Shown: positions 45,118 through 57,783 of the stretch, one piece after another
Position numbering within the stretch: the stretch's first letter is position 1
Layout: every line of letters starts with the position of its first letter
Origin: Jaltomata sinuosa
Taxonomy: Eukaryota > Streptophyta > Magnoliopsida > Solanales > Solanaceae
Length of the DNA stretch: 64,000 nt
NCBI GenBank assembly: GCA_003996215.1
Contig: QJPP01001421.1
Span: 434,001 to 498,000 of the forward strand
Reading direction: 5' to 3'
The notes under the pieces: model-generated
Seen by the model: only the letters and a program-made list of their open reading frames with translations
Database searches by the model: none
Told to the model about the DNA's origin: nothing
Made by a program: the position numbers and the translations under genes

Positions 45118-47205
45118 TGTAATGATCCTTTCGGTCATTCTCACATTTTTGCCTTCTTTATACTGTTAGAGCTTGCCTATAATAGCCCCAAGTCATTTAT
45201 AGCTTGCTGGGACTGATGGTTTGGTGCCTGGACCATTTGTTTGGTCTTTATGACCATTCCTTATTTTAGAGCTTTAAACTTTGGAAATCATTGACTTGAG
45301 TCAACATTCTTAGCTATCATGGTCGGAATTGAATTTTGACAGTTCTGTTAGCCCCAAAACATGGACTTTGGTCTAGTGAGACCTTTGGTCAGGATCCAGA
45401 AGCTTTTTAGCTTGGAATTATCTCTCATTCTATATTTTCAGGCCAGTTGGGCTTGTTTGGTTGACTTTGATCAATATTTGGAGAAGACGGCCTCGGATAA
45501 AAATTTTGTTAACACTTTTAGCTCCAAAATGTAGATTTTAGGCAAGGGGGACCATTGGTTCGGGTCCTGAGGCTTTCAGACTTATTTTTGGCCCTTGGGT
45601 TCCATTTTGAAATTGTTGGCCTAAAGGTTGATTTTGGGTGTGGGGCTCACATTTTGTTAAATTGACCTTCGAAGGGATTTTCGTCAATTCTGTTAGATCC
45701 AGAATGCAATTTTTAGTTTATAGCTCATGTCGTTTGTGTTCACGAGACCCCGAATGCATTCCCGAGGGTCTGTTGGAGTTAAATTCTTTAGTGGCATAGT
45801 TGTTGGCAGCTGGTTGCTATCATGGCACCGGCATGGCCTTCACCTACACGTGGGCATGGCCACCTACGCATAGCAGTAATGCCAACCACCCCATTTTCTC
45901 GGCCATCACCTAGGCGATGCCCTGGCTGCGTGCGCGTTGTCACGTACGTTGTGGCCTGGCCGCGTGCGCGCTAGTCAAGCGCCTGGCCTGGCCAGCACCT
46001 GGCCTTCGCATGCGCAATGCCCGCCCACGTATGCATGGATGCATAGGCAGCATCATGGCCGCGTACGCATAGGCCTCGACTTGCAGCTTTAAGTTGCCTT
46101 CTCTCTTATTTTTCATTCATTTACACCCAACTCTGATTTCTCCATTGAAACCTGCTCTCAAAGATTCACTTTTCTCCACTTTTGCTTATCAAATTCTTGG
46201 AGGAAGATCACCCTTGGTTCGTGGTTGCTTTTCCGTCATTAATTCGGTAAGTTGCTTTGCTAATTTCTTATTTTATCCTTGAAATTCCCTTTTTGATTCC
46301 TCCTAATAGGTGGGCTATTTTAGCCTCCATTCGTGGTTCATTTCTGCTAAAATTTTAAGCATGTTCTCTCGGGATTGTAGGGAACACCGTGGTTTATCTC
46401 ATTTCCAGCTTCTGGTTGCAGGGCCCACGGGCCCTTTTGTGACCCAGATTTTGACTCAGTTATGTTTATAGCATTATGGGTATCGTTAGTCTCATTTTGA
46501 CGCTTAAATTATGTTGTTGATAGTTTTTTTGTAATTTGGAGCTTCTCAGAGCAGTTCGGGCCTGGATGACATGGTTCCTGTAGCTAGTCATTGGAATACA
46601 GGTAGGCTATGGTTTTCCATACCTAGGCTCTTCGTATATAGGCTATAATTGCATTAATTAGTATCCTTGAGTGAGTTCTTATAGGTTGGTACCCCAGGCC
46701 TTGTCCATCTTTTCTATCCATTTATTTTATACATTGATTGTAGTATTCATGTGGTTTTGTTATATTACCCTTGTGGCCCCATGTAGCCTTGTATATGCCT
46801 CTGGACCATAGATGGTGAGATATTTGGGGATATTCGTGAGTCCCAGACATCTAGATGTTGCTTTAGGCTAGCTATCTGTGTTGTAGAGCTGATTGTGCAT
46901 GTGCAGGGCTGATAGGAATGTTTGTGAGCCATTGGGCTAATTTATATTATTTGTGAGCATATTATTCATGGAAAAGATTTTCCCTGCATGTGTTACTATT
47001 GATTTGTCTTTGGGCCTACATTCAACGATTTTCTAAACTTTGCATGGACCCAAGGGACTATTTTCGGTAAGATGATTATGGAAAGGGTTTTGGTACTGAC
47101 TTTTATGAAACCTCTTTGAGTAAAGGGGATATTGCATTGATTTTTCCACTGATTTTCATACTTATATTTGTCTCGGTTGGGCCATAGCACATGATTTTGT
47201 ATGGA

Positions 47206-47425
47206 TTTAGACCAGGACACGTGTCGGGCAACCTATTTAGGAGATTTTCAGACTTGATTACTGGTTTAGACCCAGATACACTCCGGGCACCCTTTATGAG
47301 GGTTTTGAGATCACTACTACTGTTTTGGACTTGGTTTAATTTCAGGCACATATTTTGAGATTTCGATTATTGATCTAGATCTAAATACACTCTGGTGGTT
47401 GTACTTGATATTTCATAATTTTTGT
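47206..47425. repeat. 59 bp minisatellite in the G LTR
   Basis: Units begin TTTAGACC or a variant at 47206, 47265, 47324 and 47374; the spacings are 59, 59 and 50. Each unit has CGGGCACC and TTTGAGAT/TTTCAGACT words. The right LTR has the same array from 55127. Confidence 0.75.
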
Positions 47426-48409
47426 ATATGGTGTACGAGCAGACCTCCACGGACCCTGTCACTCCTAGACCAATGGCTATGGGCCAACGAGTGTGCCAGG
47501 AGGAGGGGTATATGGTATAGTTAAGGTATACAGGTCGTGTCCTTCTATGGGTCCTACCTGCTGGGCCTATCAACGCCGAAGGAGGTACATACAGGGTTAT
47601 TACCATATCTAGTTCTATCATATCATCATCATCATGCATATTGTATTTGGATTCCACTTTTGTTTGTTGTGTACTAAGTGTACGCTCTGGTTGTATGGGC
47701 AGCTAGAGGGTTTATTTTCAGTTGATTGCATTCCTTGGTTGTATGGGCGGCCGTTGGGACTGTAGGTAGATATTATTACTTTATTCGTGTCATAGAGCTT
47801 GTTGTCCTTTGATACTTAGTGATTTAGTGGGTTCTAACCTGTTGAGGCTCCGATTGTCGGTTAGTTTGATCATTGATTGATGTGTGTGTCCCTTGCTAGT
47901 TTTGAGGCACTGTTTATGTGGCCTTCTGGGCAGTTGTGAGCTAGTGAGTTCTATTCTTTATATTTGTTCTGAGCAGTAGCTTCCGGTGCTTAGTGGCGTA
48001 GTTACTTCATCCTAGGATTGGATTTGGGTGGTGGTTATCTGTTCCTCTTATCTTGAATGGTGTTTTAGCATGACTTTGTTCGTATATTGATTTTAACTTG
48101 AATATGTTAGCTTGCTTCCCTTCTTTCCATTTTTACTTGACGTTACTAATATACTGCCCTTCTCTTTAAACTCTCTCTTTTTATATATTGTTATTACAAG
48201 GATCCCAGGTGTTTTCCTTTTTTTTTTCACCTGTGTTTCTGTGTTATGTATATCTTCTGTGTTAGCATTGTATGCTTATAACTCTTGGTTGGCTTTTCTT
48301 CCTGCTAGTTCCATGTTCTTTCACTACTTGCTTCAGTAACTGCTTTCTTGTTATCTTCTACTTACTGTTTTTATATCTTATATGTGCTCAGTCGGCCGAT
48401 GATGCCTAC

Positions 48410-48440
48410 TGAGTACCCATTGCTTGGCAATTGGTGCTCA
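48410..48440 (+). other. Strong stem-loop near the end of the G LTR
   Basis: TGAGTACCCATTGC, loop TTG, then GCAATTGGTGCTCA. The 14-base arms pair throughout except for one mismatch and one G:U pair. The right LTR copy (56313-56343) keeps the inner stem but has lost outer pairs. Confidence 0.7.
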
Positions 48441-48878
48441 TACTACACTTCTGCATCTTTTTGGTGCAGATCCTAGTGTGAGCTCTCACCATTGATAGTG
48501 CATGGAGACTCGTGCATCTTGTGAATATTCGAGACTAGGGTGAGCGCCTTATGACCTGGGCTTTACCATATCTCATCTTTTGGCACTCTTATTCTTTATA
48601 CTTTTGGAGATAGTTGTATATTTTATTTTGCTACTTCTAGCACTTGTATTCTAATTAGAAGCTTCTATACTATCGATACCAAGACTTGGGATTGGTGTAG
48701 TTTCTTTATGTATATATTCGGGTATTGCTTCTGCTTTGTTCTATTTTTATATTCTGCTTATTATGGATATTGGTTAGGTAGTAGCCCATTACTAATCATT
48801 CCGGGCTACGATAATTGATTCACCTAATTGGAGGGTTGTAGGTTCCATCATGACTTGAGAAATTAGGTCTTGACAATG

Positions 48879-48890
48879 TGGTATCAGAGC
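48879..48890 (+). other. Primer-binding site of element G
   Basis: TGGTATCAGAGC lies three bases after the end of the left LTR (tgaca at 48871-48875). Confidence 0.88.
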
Positions 48891-49082
48891 TCTAGCTTCA
48901 CCGGTGTCGTGGTATATAAGCAAGTATATAAGTAGAGTTTCACGGATCGATATGATAACATCTGTATCCTATCTGCGGGAGGTTACAGGTTATTGTTAGG
49001 AAAAGTTTCATCTTCTTGGCTCCTTATCGTGTGTTCCTGGCCTTGTTGACTTCTAAGCACTTAGATTATTTCATTCCTTCTC

Positions 49083-50097
49083 AGATGCCTAAAACGAGTA
49101 CAACATCGTGTGATGTCGAGGCTTCTGTGCCTATTACTTTAGTGCTTTCATCAGCACCAGGATTTCAAGGTGAGTGTTTGACGAATCAGATAGAGGGTGT
49201 AGGGCCAGCCAACCTTCGGTATGGTTTCATGCTACCCTGGTTATTCAGGGCGTCGTGGCTAGGACTCTGAGTCCTTCAGTGGGTGTTTCAGTACCTGGTT
49301 CATTGAGCAGTGCTTCAGTTAGGGTTGAGCTTCCAGTTTTTTAATAGGGTAGTATGTCAGTGTTGGAGTATAAGGCAAGGTTTCACGAGATGGGCATACT
49401 GCTAGGAATGTGCCTTTAGAGTTTGATAGAGTTCAGAGTTTTGTTTGAGGCTTGATTTCACCGTTCTGTTTGGTTACCGAGCACTTGGTTACAGTTTGGA
49501 CTACCTTCCTTCAGGTAGTTGATCATGCTTGGGCTGTTGAGGGTTTGTGTCGTGAGGCATATGCGGGTAGTAGTAAGAAGCATTACTGCCAAGACAGTTT
49601 TTGAGGTTCTCAAACTTGAGGTAGGGGATTGTATGCTAGGGATCAGTTCCATTGATTCTTATCTAGCAGACTAGCTCCAGTTACCCTACAGGTTCCAAAG
49701 GTGGGTTGTGCAGAGCATGTCAAGCCGAGTAGACACAATACAGGTCAGGTTCATTGAGGTTTGTATTTAGGGTGTGTAGGTTGTGGTGGCTGGTCAGGTT
49801 CAGAGAGATCTTTCCATTCGACTTCATTCAGTGGGATCTGCTTTCACTGTGGTGGGCGTGGGCACTTTGTTAGGGATTACCCTATGTTTACGTATCCTAG
49901 TCAGCAAGGGTGTTATGATTATGGACTAGTTGGTCATTATTTTAGAGAATGTCCTCATCAAGGGATGGTTGAGCCTTCAGCTTTAGCTACTCAGTTCAGA
50001 GTTAGACCCCATCAGTTTGATGCCCCACTGGGTAGGCCAGAGGTAGAGTTCCTGGATGTCATTACTCCAGGTATGATATTTGTTACCTTTGGTTGGT
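49083..50097 (+). pseudogene. Element G gag with two damaged zinc knuckles
   Basis: Starts MPKTSTTSCDVEA. A long middle part is broken by stops. The C-terminal part is open for 112 residues. Gag packages the element RNA into a particle through CCHC zinc knuckles, here at CFHCGGRGHFVRDYP (about 49840) and CYDYGLVGHYFRECP (about 49910). In the first the last Cys is Tyr and in the second the second Cys is Tyr; each is a single G-to-A change. The segment after the knuckles (PRFDAPLGRPEVEFLDV-like) leads into where protease would begin. Confidence 0.78.
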
Positions 50098-50869
50098 GAT
50101 AGCATTGATTGCATTGTGCTTCTCCCCTTTTTGTGTATTTGCTTATATGCCTTTCTGTTCTCCTTGTTTAGTTGTTTTACTATTTGAGTTTGTAGTACTA
50201 TTCATGTGTTTTTCTTGGTAGATTATTCTTTAGTAGTGGATGGGGTGAGTTATCCTTGAGAGGTGTTTATCCAGAGTTGTGACTCAGGGATAGGTCTTGT
50301 TATCCTTGTTTAAAGTTTCATTATGGTTCTATACTTGGTTTAAGTCTTCCTTTTCTAGCAGTCCTAGATAGTTGTTGCCTAGGCCATTACCTAGCATTTG
50401 CTAGAGGTCTTTGTGTCAATTCGATGTGATATGGGTGTTTGTGCCGATGGTTGAGGTTCTATCTTAAGACTAGTGGTAGTGGTTATGATAGTGAGCATTG
50501 GTTGGTTGTGTTTCCTTGGTGATTATTGTTGGCCCTCTTTGTTTGGTTAGTTTAGGAAGTGAGCAGGTTTGGGTTTCTCTCCTTGTTTTCTTATGCTTTA
50601 GGCCCAGTTTGAGATGTTCTCATTTGTTCTCCCCAGTCCCTGTTAGGATGAGTTTTTGCTCATAGTATTCTGGCCGAGCCTTTGATTGTTGCATGGTGGT
50701 TGGGGTTTGACTGTGGAATTGTGGCTAAGTTAGACTATAGCATTGCGGCTGAGTGTTGATCATATTATTTTTGTTGGGTTGAGTTTTGATCGTGGTACTG
50801 TAGTTGAGTTCTAATTGTGCCATTGCGGTTGGACTTTGACTATAGAATTTTGGTTGAGTTGGTAATTCG
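50098..50869 (+). other. Element G, presumed protease region, unreadable
   Basis: Expected to hold protease between gag and RT. I cannot identify an Asp-Ser/Thr-Gly motif or a conserved frame. It contains several repeats of TTGCGGCTGAG/TTGTGGCTAAG near 50720-50830. Confidence 0.4.
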
Positions 50870-52740
50870 TCCTACTCTTATTCCATCATATCAATTGTTG
50901 CCTGTAAGGGTTGTGCGAGCTAAGGGAAATGTTCTAGAGTCCTCAAAGAAAGAGTTTGTGGAATTCAGTGTATCCCTGAAAAGGGATTGGTTTGGTTTGC
51001 GAAGGAGGGTCATGACTATTTATGTGTATATATGTGTTCCAGTAGCTGACTGAGTTGATGACAAAGAGTTTTCTTTGGCTTGTGTGTTGGTGACTTGCGT
51101 CAACCGAGTTAAAACTGCAGTGGGTTTTCATTCGAGGTCAGATTTCCTTCTAGTAAGAAATCAAGGTAGTGGCCTTTTCCAGTGCTACCTTTGGGAGCTT
51201 ATCGCATCGACTTTTGCTTCCTTATTATCTTTTTTGGGGGAAACCAAGTCTCAGTAGCATCTACTGATTAGGCCAATTGTTTATTTATGGCCTAGTTGGC
51301 TCCAGTTCTATTAGTGTTCTTCAATGGCGGATAAGTATACTTGAGGGTTCGACAGGCGCATTGATTGGTAAAATTAGTGATGGATTTCAGAATCATTGCT
51401 TAGCGAACTACTCTAGGTGGTTCGTGGGAGTTTCTCTTTAGTTGCAGCATCCTTGTGCCGGGAGGCAGTGGGTGCGGGCAATATGGCTTCTTTACTTCAC
51501 TTTTGGCATGGATATTGGTCTTGAACACCCAGTCCTTGGCTAGCTATTAGTTTAGGCTGGACATTCCAGATTTCAGCGGTGTTCTTGATAGTATGAGGTT
51601 CCTTCTACCTTTGTTGGACAGACTCAGCGACATAAGTTTGAGAATCAGCAGTGGTTTATGCTATATGTGATCATGTTGTGCGGGATTAGGCTAGCAAGGC
51701 TATTTTGGGTTCTAATGATACTTTGAGACTGGTGGTCACCCTTATTTGCAGGGAGTTGAAGGCTGAATTAGTTTAATATTTAAGGGTTGTCTTTTGTGTG
51801 GAACTGCAGTGTTGGTTAGACTCCGCCAATGTAGGCCAAGAGTTTTAGTGTGTTTGATGCTTTCGGAGTTGATGGTTCATGTACGGGTATAACAGACCGA
51901 ATAATTTTGAGCCAAAGGGGTGAGTTAAAAGTTTATGCAGAATTTTGATAGCTAGATGGCGACCTTAGGCATTAGACACCTTTTCTGTGCCTACAGAGTG
52001 TTTGACTTGATATTCACAGCATGGTGGACTTCTCTCTGAGTTGAGACTAGTAAAGTGATCTTAAATATAAATAGTGTGCAGGTAATCAGAGCAGTAGCGG
52101 TACTTCTAGAGCTTGGATCTGGATTGTTGGCTACGGACATCGTGGTAGGCTTACCACACTCCTTGCAGAGTCTTTGTTTTGGTTTGGGTCTTTGGGGAAG
52201 GTTGCCCTGGTTCTTTCATTTTTTGCTGAATCCGACTTGGCATGATTTAGCGAGGTTGGTTTTGTTCGACAGTTGGGAGATTCCTCCATTTACATAGGGT
52301 GTTCATACATGCCTTTCCCAACCCTGGTGTGCGAGTTTATTTTGAGCTCTGATTGTTGGTTTAGTTGAGTTTAGGTATCGAGATTGATCATAGAAAAAAC
52401 ATTTGTTCATTGGTTGATGGTCAGTCAGGATAGGTTACTCAAATTTTTGATGATATGCTACGAGTTGTTATCTTGGCTGGCAAAGGCTAGTAGACTATAG
52501 CTTGACTTGGAAAGATTTTGAGTAAAAAGGGTGACCTCATTCATTGTTGAGTATAAGCGGGAACTATGGATCTCCAATAGGTAAGTTCATGTTTCATGGG
52601 TGGTTTGAGTGTTCGGTTGTGCAAAGAATCATAATGATGGTGCAAAAGGATTCAAGTCAGAATAAAGGGCTTTTTGGGATCAACGGGTTCATGAGTTAGA
52701 GTTTTGTTTGGTGGCTTTATGGGTGATCTTGGTTGTGGTA
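50870..52740 (+). pseudogene. Element G pol, extremely decayed
   Basis: RT starts at RPTLIPSYQLLPVRVVRAKG near 50875, aligning with the IPPYRM..ELKELK segment of element D. The RT end is barely traceable. The RNase H/integrase linker is visible at about 51460-51740 (REAVGAGNMASL, then ASKAILGS), matching element A. The integrase core begins at TDIVVGLPHSLQ near 52135. GRLPWFFHFLL-like DNA is homologous to DRLTKSAHFLPV in A. A segment near 52420 aligns with DGQSERTIQ but has Gly for the catalytic Glu. The C-terminal part is near 52650-52740. Frameshifts and stops occur every few tens of bases. Confidence 0.72.
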
Positions 52741-53065
52741 TCGAGGATTTGAGTTTTGTGTGTTTCATGCCTTGGTTATCTGGTTTCGATGTTGTGTTAG
52801 TGCTTTCCAGTTGAGATTCTCGAGGTTCAGTTCGGTTAGTAGTTCCTTGGAGTTTTGGAGTTTATGGTTGGAATCTAGCTTGGCTAGTAAGGAGTTAAGG
52901 CTTGTTTGCTTTTCTTGGTCTTGTTCTGTTGGGTGCCGTCCAGACGAAAAGGCCTCCTGGGTTGTCCAAGAAAGTGCTGCGGGCTTTCTATCTGCTGTTA
53001 TTGAGTTCCTGATGTTTTCTTCTTTCTTGACTTTCGAGGAAGAAAGTCTTTTTAGTGGTGGATGA
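52741..53065 (+). other. Element G 3' end of the internal region
   Basis: Ends with TTTCGAGGAAGAAAGTC then TTTTTAGTGG before the LTR, matching element A's CGAGGACGAAAGTC. A fragment with SFLTFEEESLF reads through into the LTR, like A's FLTFEDESLFS. Confidence 0.6.
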
Positions 53066-56000
53066 TGTAATGACCCTTCCGATCATTCTCACATTTTTGC
53101 CTTCTTTGTACTTTTATAGCTTGCCTGTAGCGGCCCCAAGTCATTTATCACTTGCTGAGACTGATAGTTCGGTGACCAGACCGTTTGTTTGGTCTTTATG
53201 ATCATTCCTTGTTTTAGAGCTTTAAACTTTGGAAATCATTTACTTCAGTAAACATTCTTAGTTATCGTGCTCAGAATTGACAGTTGTGTTAGCTCCAAAA
53301 TGTGGACTTTGGTCTAGTGGGACCTTTGGTTGGGATCTGAGAGCTTTTCCGCTTGGAATTCTCTCTCGTTTTGTGTTTTAAGACCAGTTAGGCTTGTTTG
53401 GTTGACTTTGGTCAACATTTAGAGAAGACGACCTCGGATGAATGTTATGTCAGCGTTGTTAGCTTTGGAATGTCGAGTTAAGTCTAGAGGGACCATTGGT
53501 TTGGGTCTCGAGGCTTCTGGACTTCTTTTCGGCCCTTGGGTTCCGTTTTGGAATTATTGGCCTAAAGGTTGATTTTGGGCATGGGGCTCACTTTTCATTA
53601 AATAAACCTTCAATGGAATTTTCATCAATTCCATTGGATCCGGAATGCCATTTCTAGTTGACTAGCTCAGGTCATTTGTGTTCCCGGGACCCCAGATACG
53701 TTCCCGAGGATCCGTCGGAGTTAAATTCTGTAGTGGCATGGCTACTGGCAGCTGGTTGCTATCATGGCACAAGCATGGCCTTCACCTATGTGTGGGCATG
53801 GCAGCCAATACATAGCAGCAATGCCAGCCACCCTATTTTCTCAGCCATATCCTAGGCGATGCCCTGGCCGCGTACGCAGTGGCTTGGCCGCGTGGGCGCT
53901 AGGAAAGCGCCTGACCTGGCCAGTGCCTGGCCTTCGTGTGCGCAATGACTGCCCGTGTATGCATGGCCGCGTAGGCAGCACCATGGCCGCATACCCATAG
54001 GCCTCGACTGACAGCTTTAAGTTGCCTTCTCTCTTATTTTTCATTCATTTACCCCCAACTCCGATTTCTCCATTGAAACCAGCTCTCAAAGCTCCACTTT
54101 TGCTCGTCAAATTCTTGGAGGAAGATCACTCTTGGTTCGTGGTTGCTTTCCCTTCATTAATTCGGTAAGTTGCTTTGCTAATTTCCTATTTTATCCTTGA
54201 AATTCCCTCTTTGATTCCTCTTAATGGGTGGGCTGTTTTAGCCTCCTTTCATTGTCCATTTCTGCTCAAATTTTGCGCATGTGCTCCTGGGATTGTGGGG
54301 AACACCGTGCTATTTTTCATTTACTGCTTCGAGTCATGAGGCTCACGGTCCCATTTGTGACCTGGAATTTCACCCAGTTATGTTTAAAGCATTATGGGTA
54401 TTGTTAGTATAATTTTGATGCTTAGATTATGTTGTTGATAGTGTTTTTGAAATTTAGAGCTTCTCGGAGCAGTTCAAGCCTAGACAATGCCATTTTCGCT
54501 GCTAGTCATCGGATGATAGGTAGGTTATGGCTTTCCCTACCTAGACTCTGCGTATATAGGCTATAACTGCATTAATTAGTATTCTTAAGTGGGTTGTTAA
54601 AGGTTGGTACCCTAGGCCTTGTCCACCTTTTTGTCCATTTATTTCATATGTTAATTATAGTATTCGTGTAGTATTGCTATATTACCCTTGTGGCCCCGTG
54701 TGGCCTTGTAAATACCTCAGGACCATAGACGGTGGAATATTTATGGATGTCCGTCAGCCTCGGACATCTAGATATTGCTTTAGGCTGGCTATCTGTGTTG
54801 TAGAGCTGATTGTGCCAGTGCAGGGCCGATATGAATGTTTGTGAGCCGTTGGGATAATTTATATTGTTTGCGAGCATATCATTAATGTAAAAGGTTTTCC
54901 TTGCATGTTTTACTACTGATTTGACTTTGGGCCTACTTTGAGCATTTTTCTAAACTTTGCATGGCCCCGAGGGCCCATTTTCGGTAAGATGATTATAGAA
55001 AGGGTTTGGTATTGGCTTTTATGAAATCTCTTTGAGTAGAGGGGATATTGCGATGATTTTTCCACTGATTTTCATACTGATACTAGGCTCGGCTGGGCCA
55101 TACCGCTAGACATGATTTTGTACAGATTTAGACCCGGACACATGTCGGTCACCCTATTTAGGGGATTTTCAGACTTGATTACTGCTTTAGACCCGGATAT
55201 ACCCTGGGCACCCTTTATGAAGGCTTTGAGATCACTGCTACAGTTTTAGTCCCGGTTTAATTCTGGGCACGTATTTTGAGATTTCAATTATTGATCTAGA
55301 TTTGAATACATTCCGGTGGTTGTACTTGAGATTTTGTAGTTTTTGTATGTGGTCTATGAGCAGACCTCCATGGAATCTGTCATTCCTGGACCAATGGCTA
55401 TGGGCTGACGAGTGTGCTAGGAGGAGGGGTATACGACGTAGTTGAGGTATATAGAATGTGTCCTTCCATTGGTCCTACCTACTGGACCTATCAGCACCGG
55501 GGGAGGTACATACATGATTACTATCACATCTAGTTCTATCATATCATCATCATCATGCATATTGTATTCGGATTCCACCCTTGTTGGCTATGTGCTTAGT
55601 GTACGCTCCAGTTGTATGGGCGATTGGAGGGTTTCTTTTCACTTGATTGCGTTCCTCGATTGTATGGGCGGCTGTTGGGTTTGTAGGTAGATATTATTGC
55701 TTATCTCGTGTCATAGAGCTTGTTGGCCTTCGATAGTTTTTGATTTAGTTAGTTCTAGCCTGTTGAGACTCCGATTGTCGATTAGTTTGATCATTAATGG
55801 ATGGGTGGGTCCCTTTCTTATTTTAAGGCACTGTTTATGTGGCCTTCTGGGCAGTTGTGAGCTAGTGAGTTCTATTCTTTATGGTTGTTCTGAGTAGTAC
55901 CTTCCGGTGCTTGGTGGCATAGTTATTTCATCCTAGGATTGGATTTGGGTGGTGGTTATTTGTTCCTCTTATCTTGAATGGTGTTTTAGCATGACTCTGT

Positions 56001-56788
56001 TCGTATATTGCTTTTAGCTTGAATATGTTTGCTTGCTTCCCTTGTTTTCCATTTTACTTGAGGTTACCGGTATACCGCCCTTCTCCTTAAACTCTCTCTG
56101 TTTATATACTATTGTTGTAAGGATCCCAGGTGCATTCCTTTTTTTTTTTCACCTGTGTTTCTGTGTTATGTATATCTTCTGTGCTAGAATTGTATGCTTA
56201 TAACTCTTGGTTGGCTTTGCTTTCCCTACTTGCTTCAGTGACTGCTTTATTGTTATCTGCTACTTACTATTTTTTTATATCTTATATGCCTCAGTTGGCC
56301 GATAATGCCTACTGCGTACCCGTTGCTTGGCAATTGATGCTCATACTACACTTCTGCATCATTTTGGCGCAGATATTAGTGTGAGATTTCGTTGTTGATC
56401 GCGTGGAGACTCATGAAGCTTGTGGATATTCGAGACTAGGGTGAGTGCCTGATGACCGGGGCTTGACCACATCTCATCTTTTGGCATTATTACTCTTTGT
56501 ACTTTTGGAGACAGTTGTATATCTTTTGTTACTTCTAGCACTTGCTTTCTAATTAGAAGCTTCTGTACTATCGATACCAAGTCTTGGGTTGGTGTAGTTT
56601 CTTTATGTATATATTTGGGTTATTGCTTATGCTTTGTTCTATTTTTATATTCTGATTCCGCTTATTTCTGCTTATTGTGCATAATGGTTAGGTAGTAGCC
56701 CATTACTAACTGTTCTGGGCTACGAGAATTGGTTCACCTACTGGGGGGTTGTAGATACCATCATGACTTGAGAAATTGGGTCGTAACA
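53066..56788 (+). repeat. 3' LTR of element G (3723 bp)
   Basis: Starts TGTAATGACCC and ends GGTCGTAACA. GC-rich block at 53760-54010, 59 bp array from 55127, stem-loop at 56313-56343. Changes relative to the left LTR are numerous, many of them transitions. Confidence 0.9.
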
Positions 56789-57170
56789 CTTTAGCTAAGG
56801 TTTCTGGTCCAATTTTCATACATGTTCTCCCATCTCGAAGGATCTCCCCAGCTTTTGGGAGTATGTCATCTCCATAGTCAAAAGTGTATACATTACTGTA
56901 GGCAGTGGCTGGCTTTGTTTGTTACAATCCGAACTACCTTAGGACCCTTTGGGGGAATATGGCCTAATCCCTCTAATGATATGGAGTGGTAAGAAAGGAA
57001 GTTTGTGACACGTTCTGACAATAGTTGTTGAAATAAACCTATCAAACATCCACTAGATGTCTTCTTCTTTAGTCCAGAAAAAGTTCAAGCCTAGTCCAGC
57101 ATGGTCTTTTGATAAGTTGGTAATCTACCAAATTATTGGACCTTTATTCATGAATTAATGCCTTATTTTA
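56789..57170. other. Sequence flanking element G on the right
   Basis: Continues the sequence interrupted at 45117, presumably the leader of the minus-strand element I. No protein is readable. Confidence 0.4.
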
Positions 57171-57783
57171 TTGAGAATTAGGGGTACCTATTTCCTTTAT
57201 TGACAGGAATGCAAGTACTCTTGATCCAGAGAAGAAAGCAAAGGAATTGAACCCAGAGAGCCAAAAAGAAGTTAAAATGAGAAGGTGATCAGAAAATAGG
57301 AAGGAATCGTCAAGAGGTGAGAGCCATACATCGCAAGATTATGCCGCACCCTACATTGCACTCGAGTCGCACAGGAGGTGGAAATTTTTTCCTAGAGAAA
57401 AAGAGACATGCGATCCGCATAATGCAGTGTGCAATCGCACTTGCCTTTGCATGTCGGTCGCACCAGCCTCGAAGGGAATTTTTGTCCAAAGTCATGTGAC
57501 GTAATTGGGAAGGTTCTAAAACCCATTTTAGGGTGTACCTGATACAAAATTCATTTTTTACTATCCCCAAGGAAGAGAATTTAGAGTACACTTTATCTTT
57601 TCTTCTTCCTTATTGACAAACACCATTCGTAATGATTTTGAGCTTAGAATTGGAAATTAGCTTAATATGAATGGAATTTTGGGAAGCCCATTTGGTAATA
57701 TTCTCTTCTTCCCTTAATATGGGTAGCTAAATCCTATTCTAGGGGTATGCGCATGATGGGTGTTTGAATTTGGGTATGGGTAT
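57171..57783 (+). repeat. Athila-like LTR fragment L
   Basis: A plus-strand fragment in the style of B's LTR. GATCCAGAGAAGAAAGCAAAG and AGGAAGGAATCGTC precede a U3 block (57310-57480) rich in CGCAC, TCGCAC and GCGATCCGC words. A leader-like part follows. It is cut at 57783 by the LTR of element E. Both boundaries are uncertain. Confidence 0.5.

Larger units (their letters stand above)
45118..48875 (+). repeat. 5' LTR of element G (3758 bp)
   Basis: Runs from TGTAATGATCC to GGTCTTGACA. A GC-rich block (45820-46080) has GGCATGGCC, GCGTGCGCG and GCGTACGC words. A degenerate 59 bp array lies at 47206-47420, a short ATC repeat near 47620, and a strong stem-loop at 48410-48440. The order corresponds to that in the right LTR. 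Confidence 0.9.
45118..56788 (+). mobile_element. Element G, Tekay-like chromovirus (11.7 kb)
   Basis: Two long LTRs (3758 and 3723 bp) flank an internal region of 4190 bp, with a primer site. The flanks CTTTG (45113-45117) and CTTTA (56789-56793) suggest a 5 bp target duplication with one G-to-A change. Gag and pol are in the same order as in chromoviruses but very decayed. The LTRs differ from each other at many sites, so the insertion is old. Confidence 0.9.

Noticed and set aside
53658..54044. Frames in the GC-rich part of the G LTR
   Set aside because: Low-stop GC-rich DNA; the equivalent place in the other LTR (45700-46080) does not keep the frames.
57317..57499. A 60-residue frame with basic residues and a Cys-rich patch
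   Set aside because: It lies in the U3 word block (CGCAC) of LTR fragment L and has no start or stop context of note.
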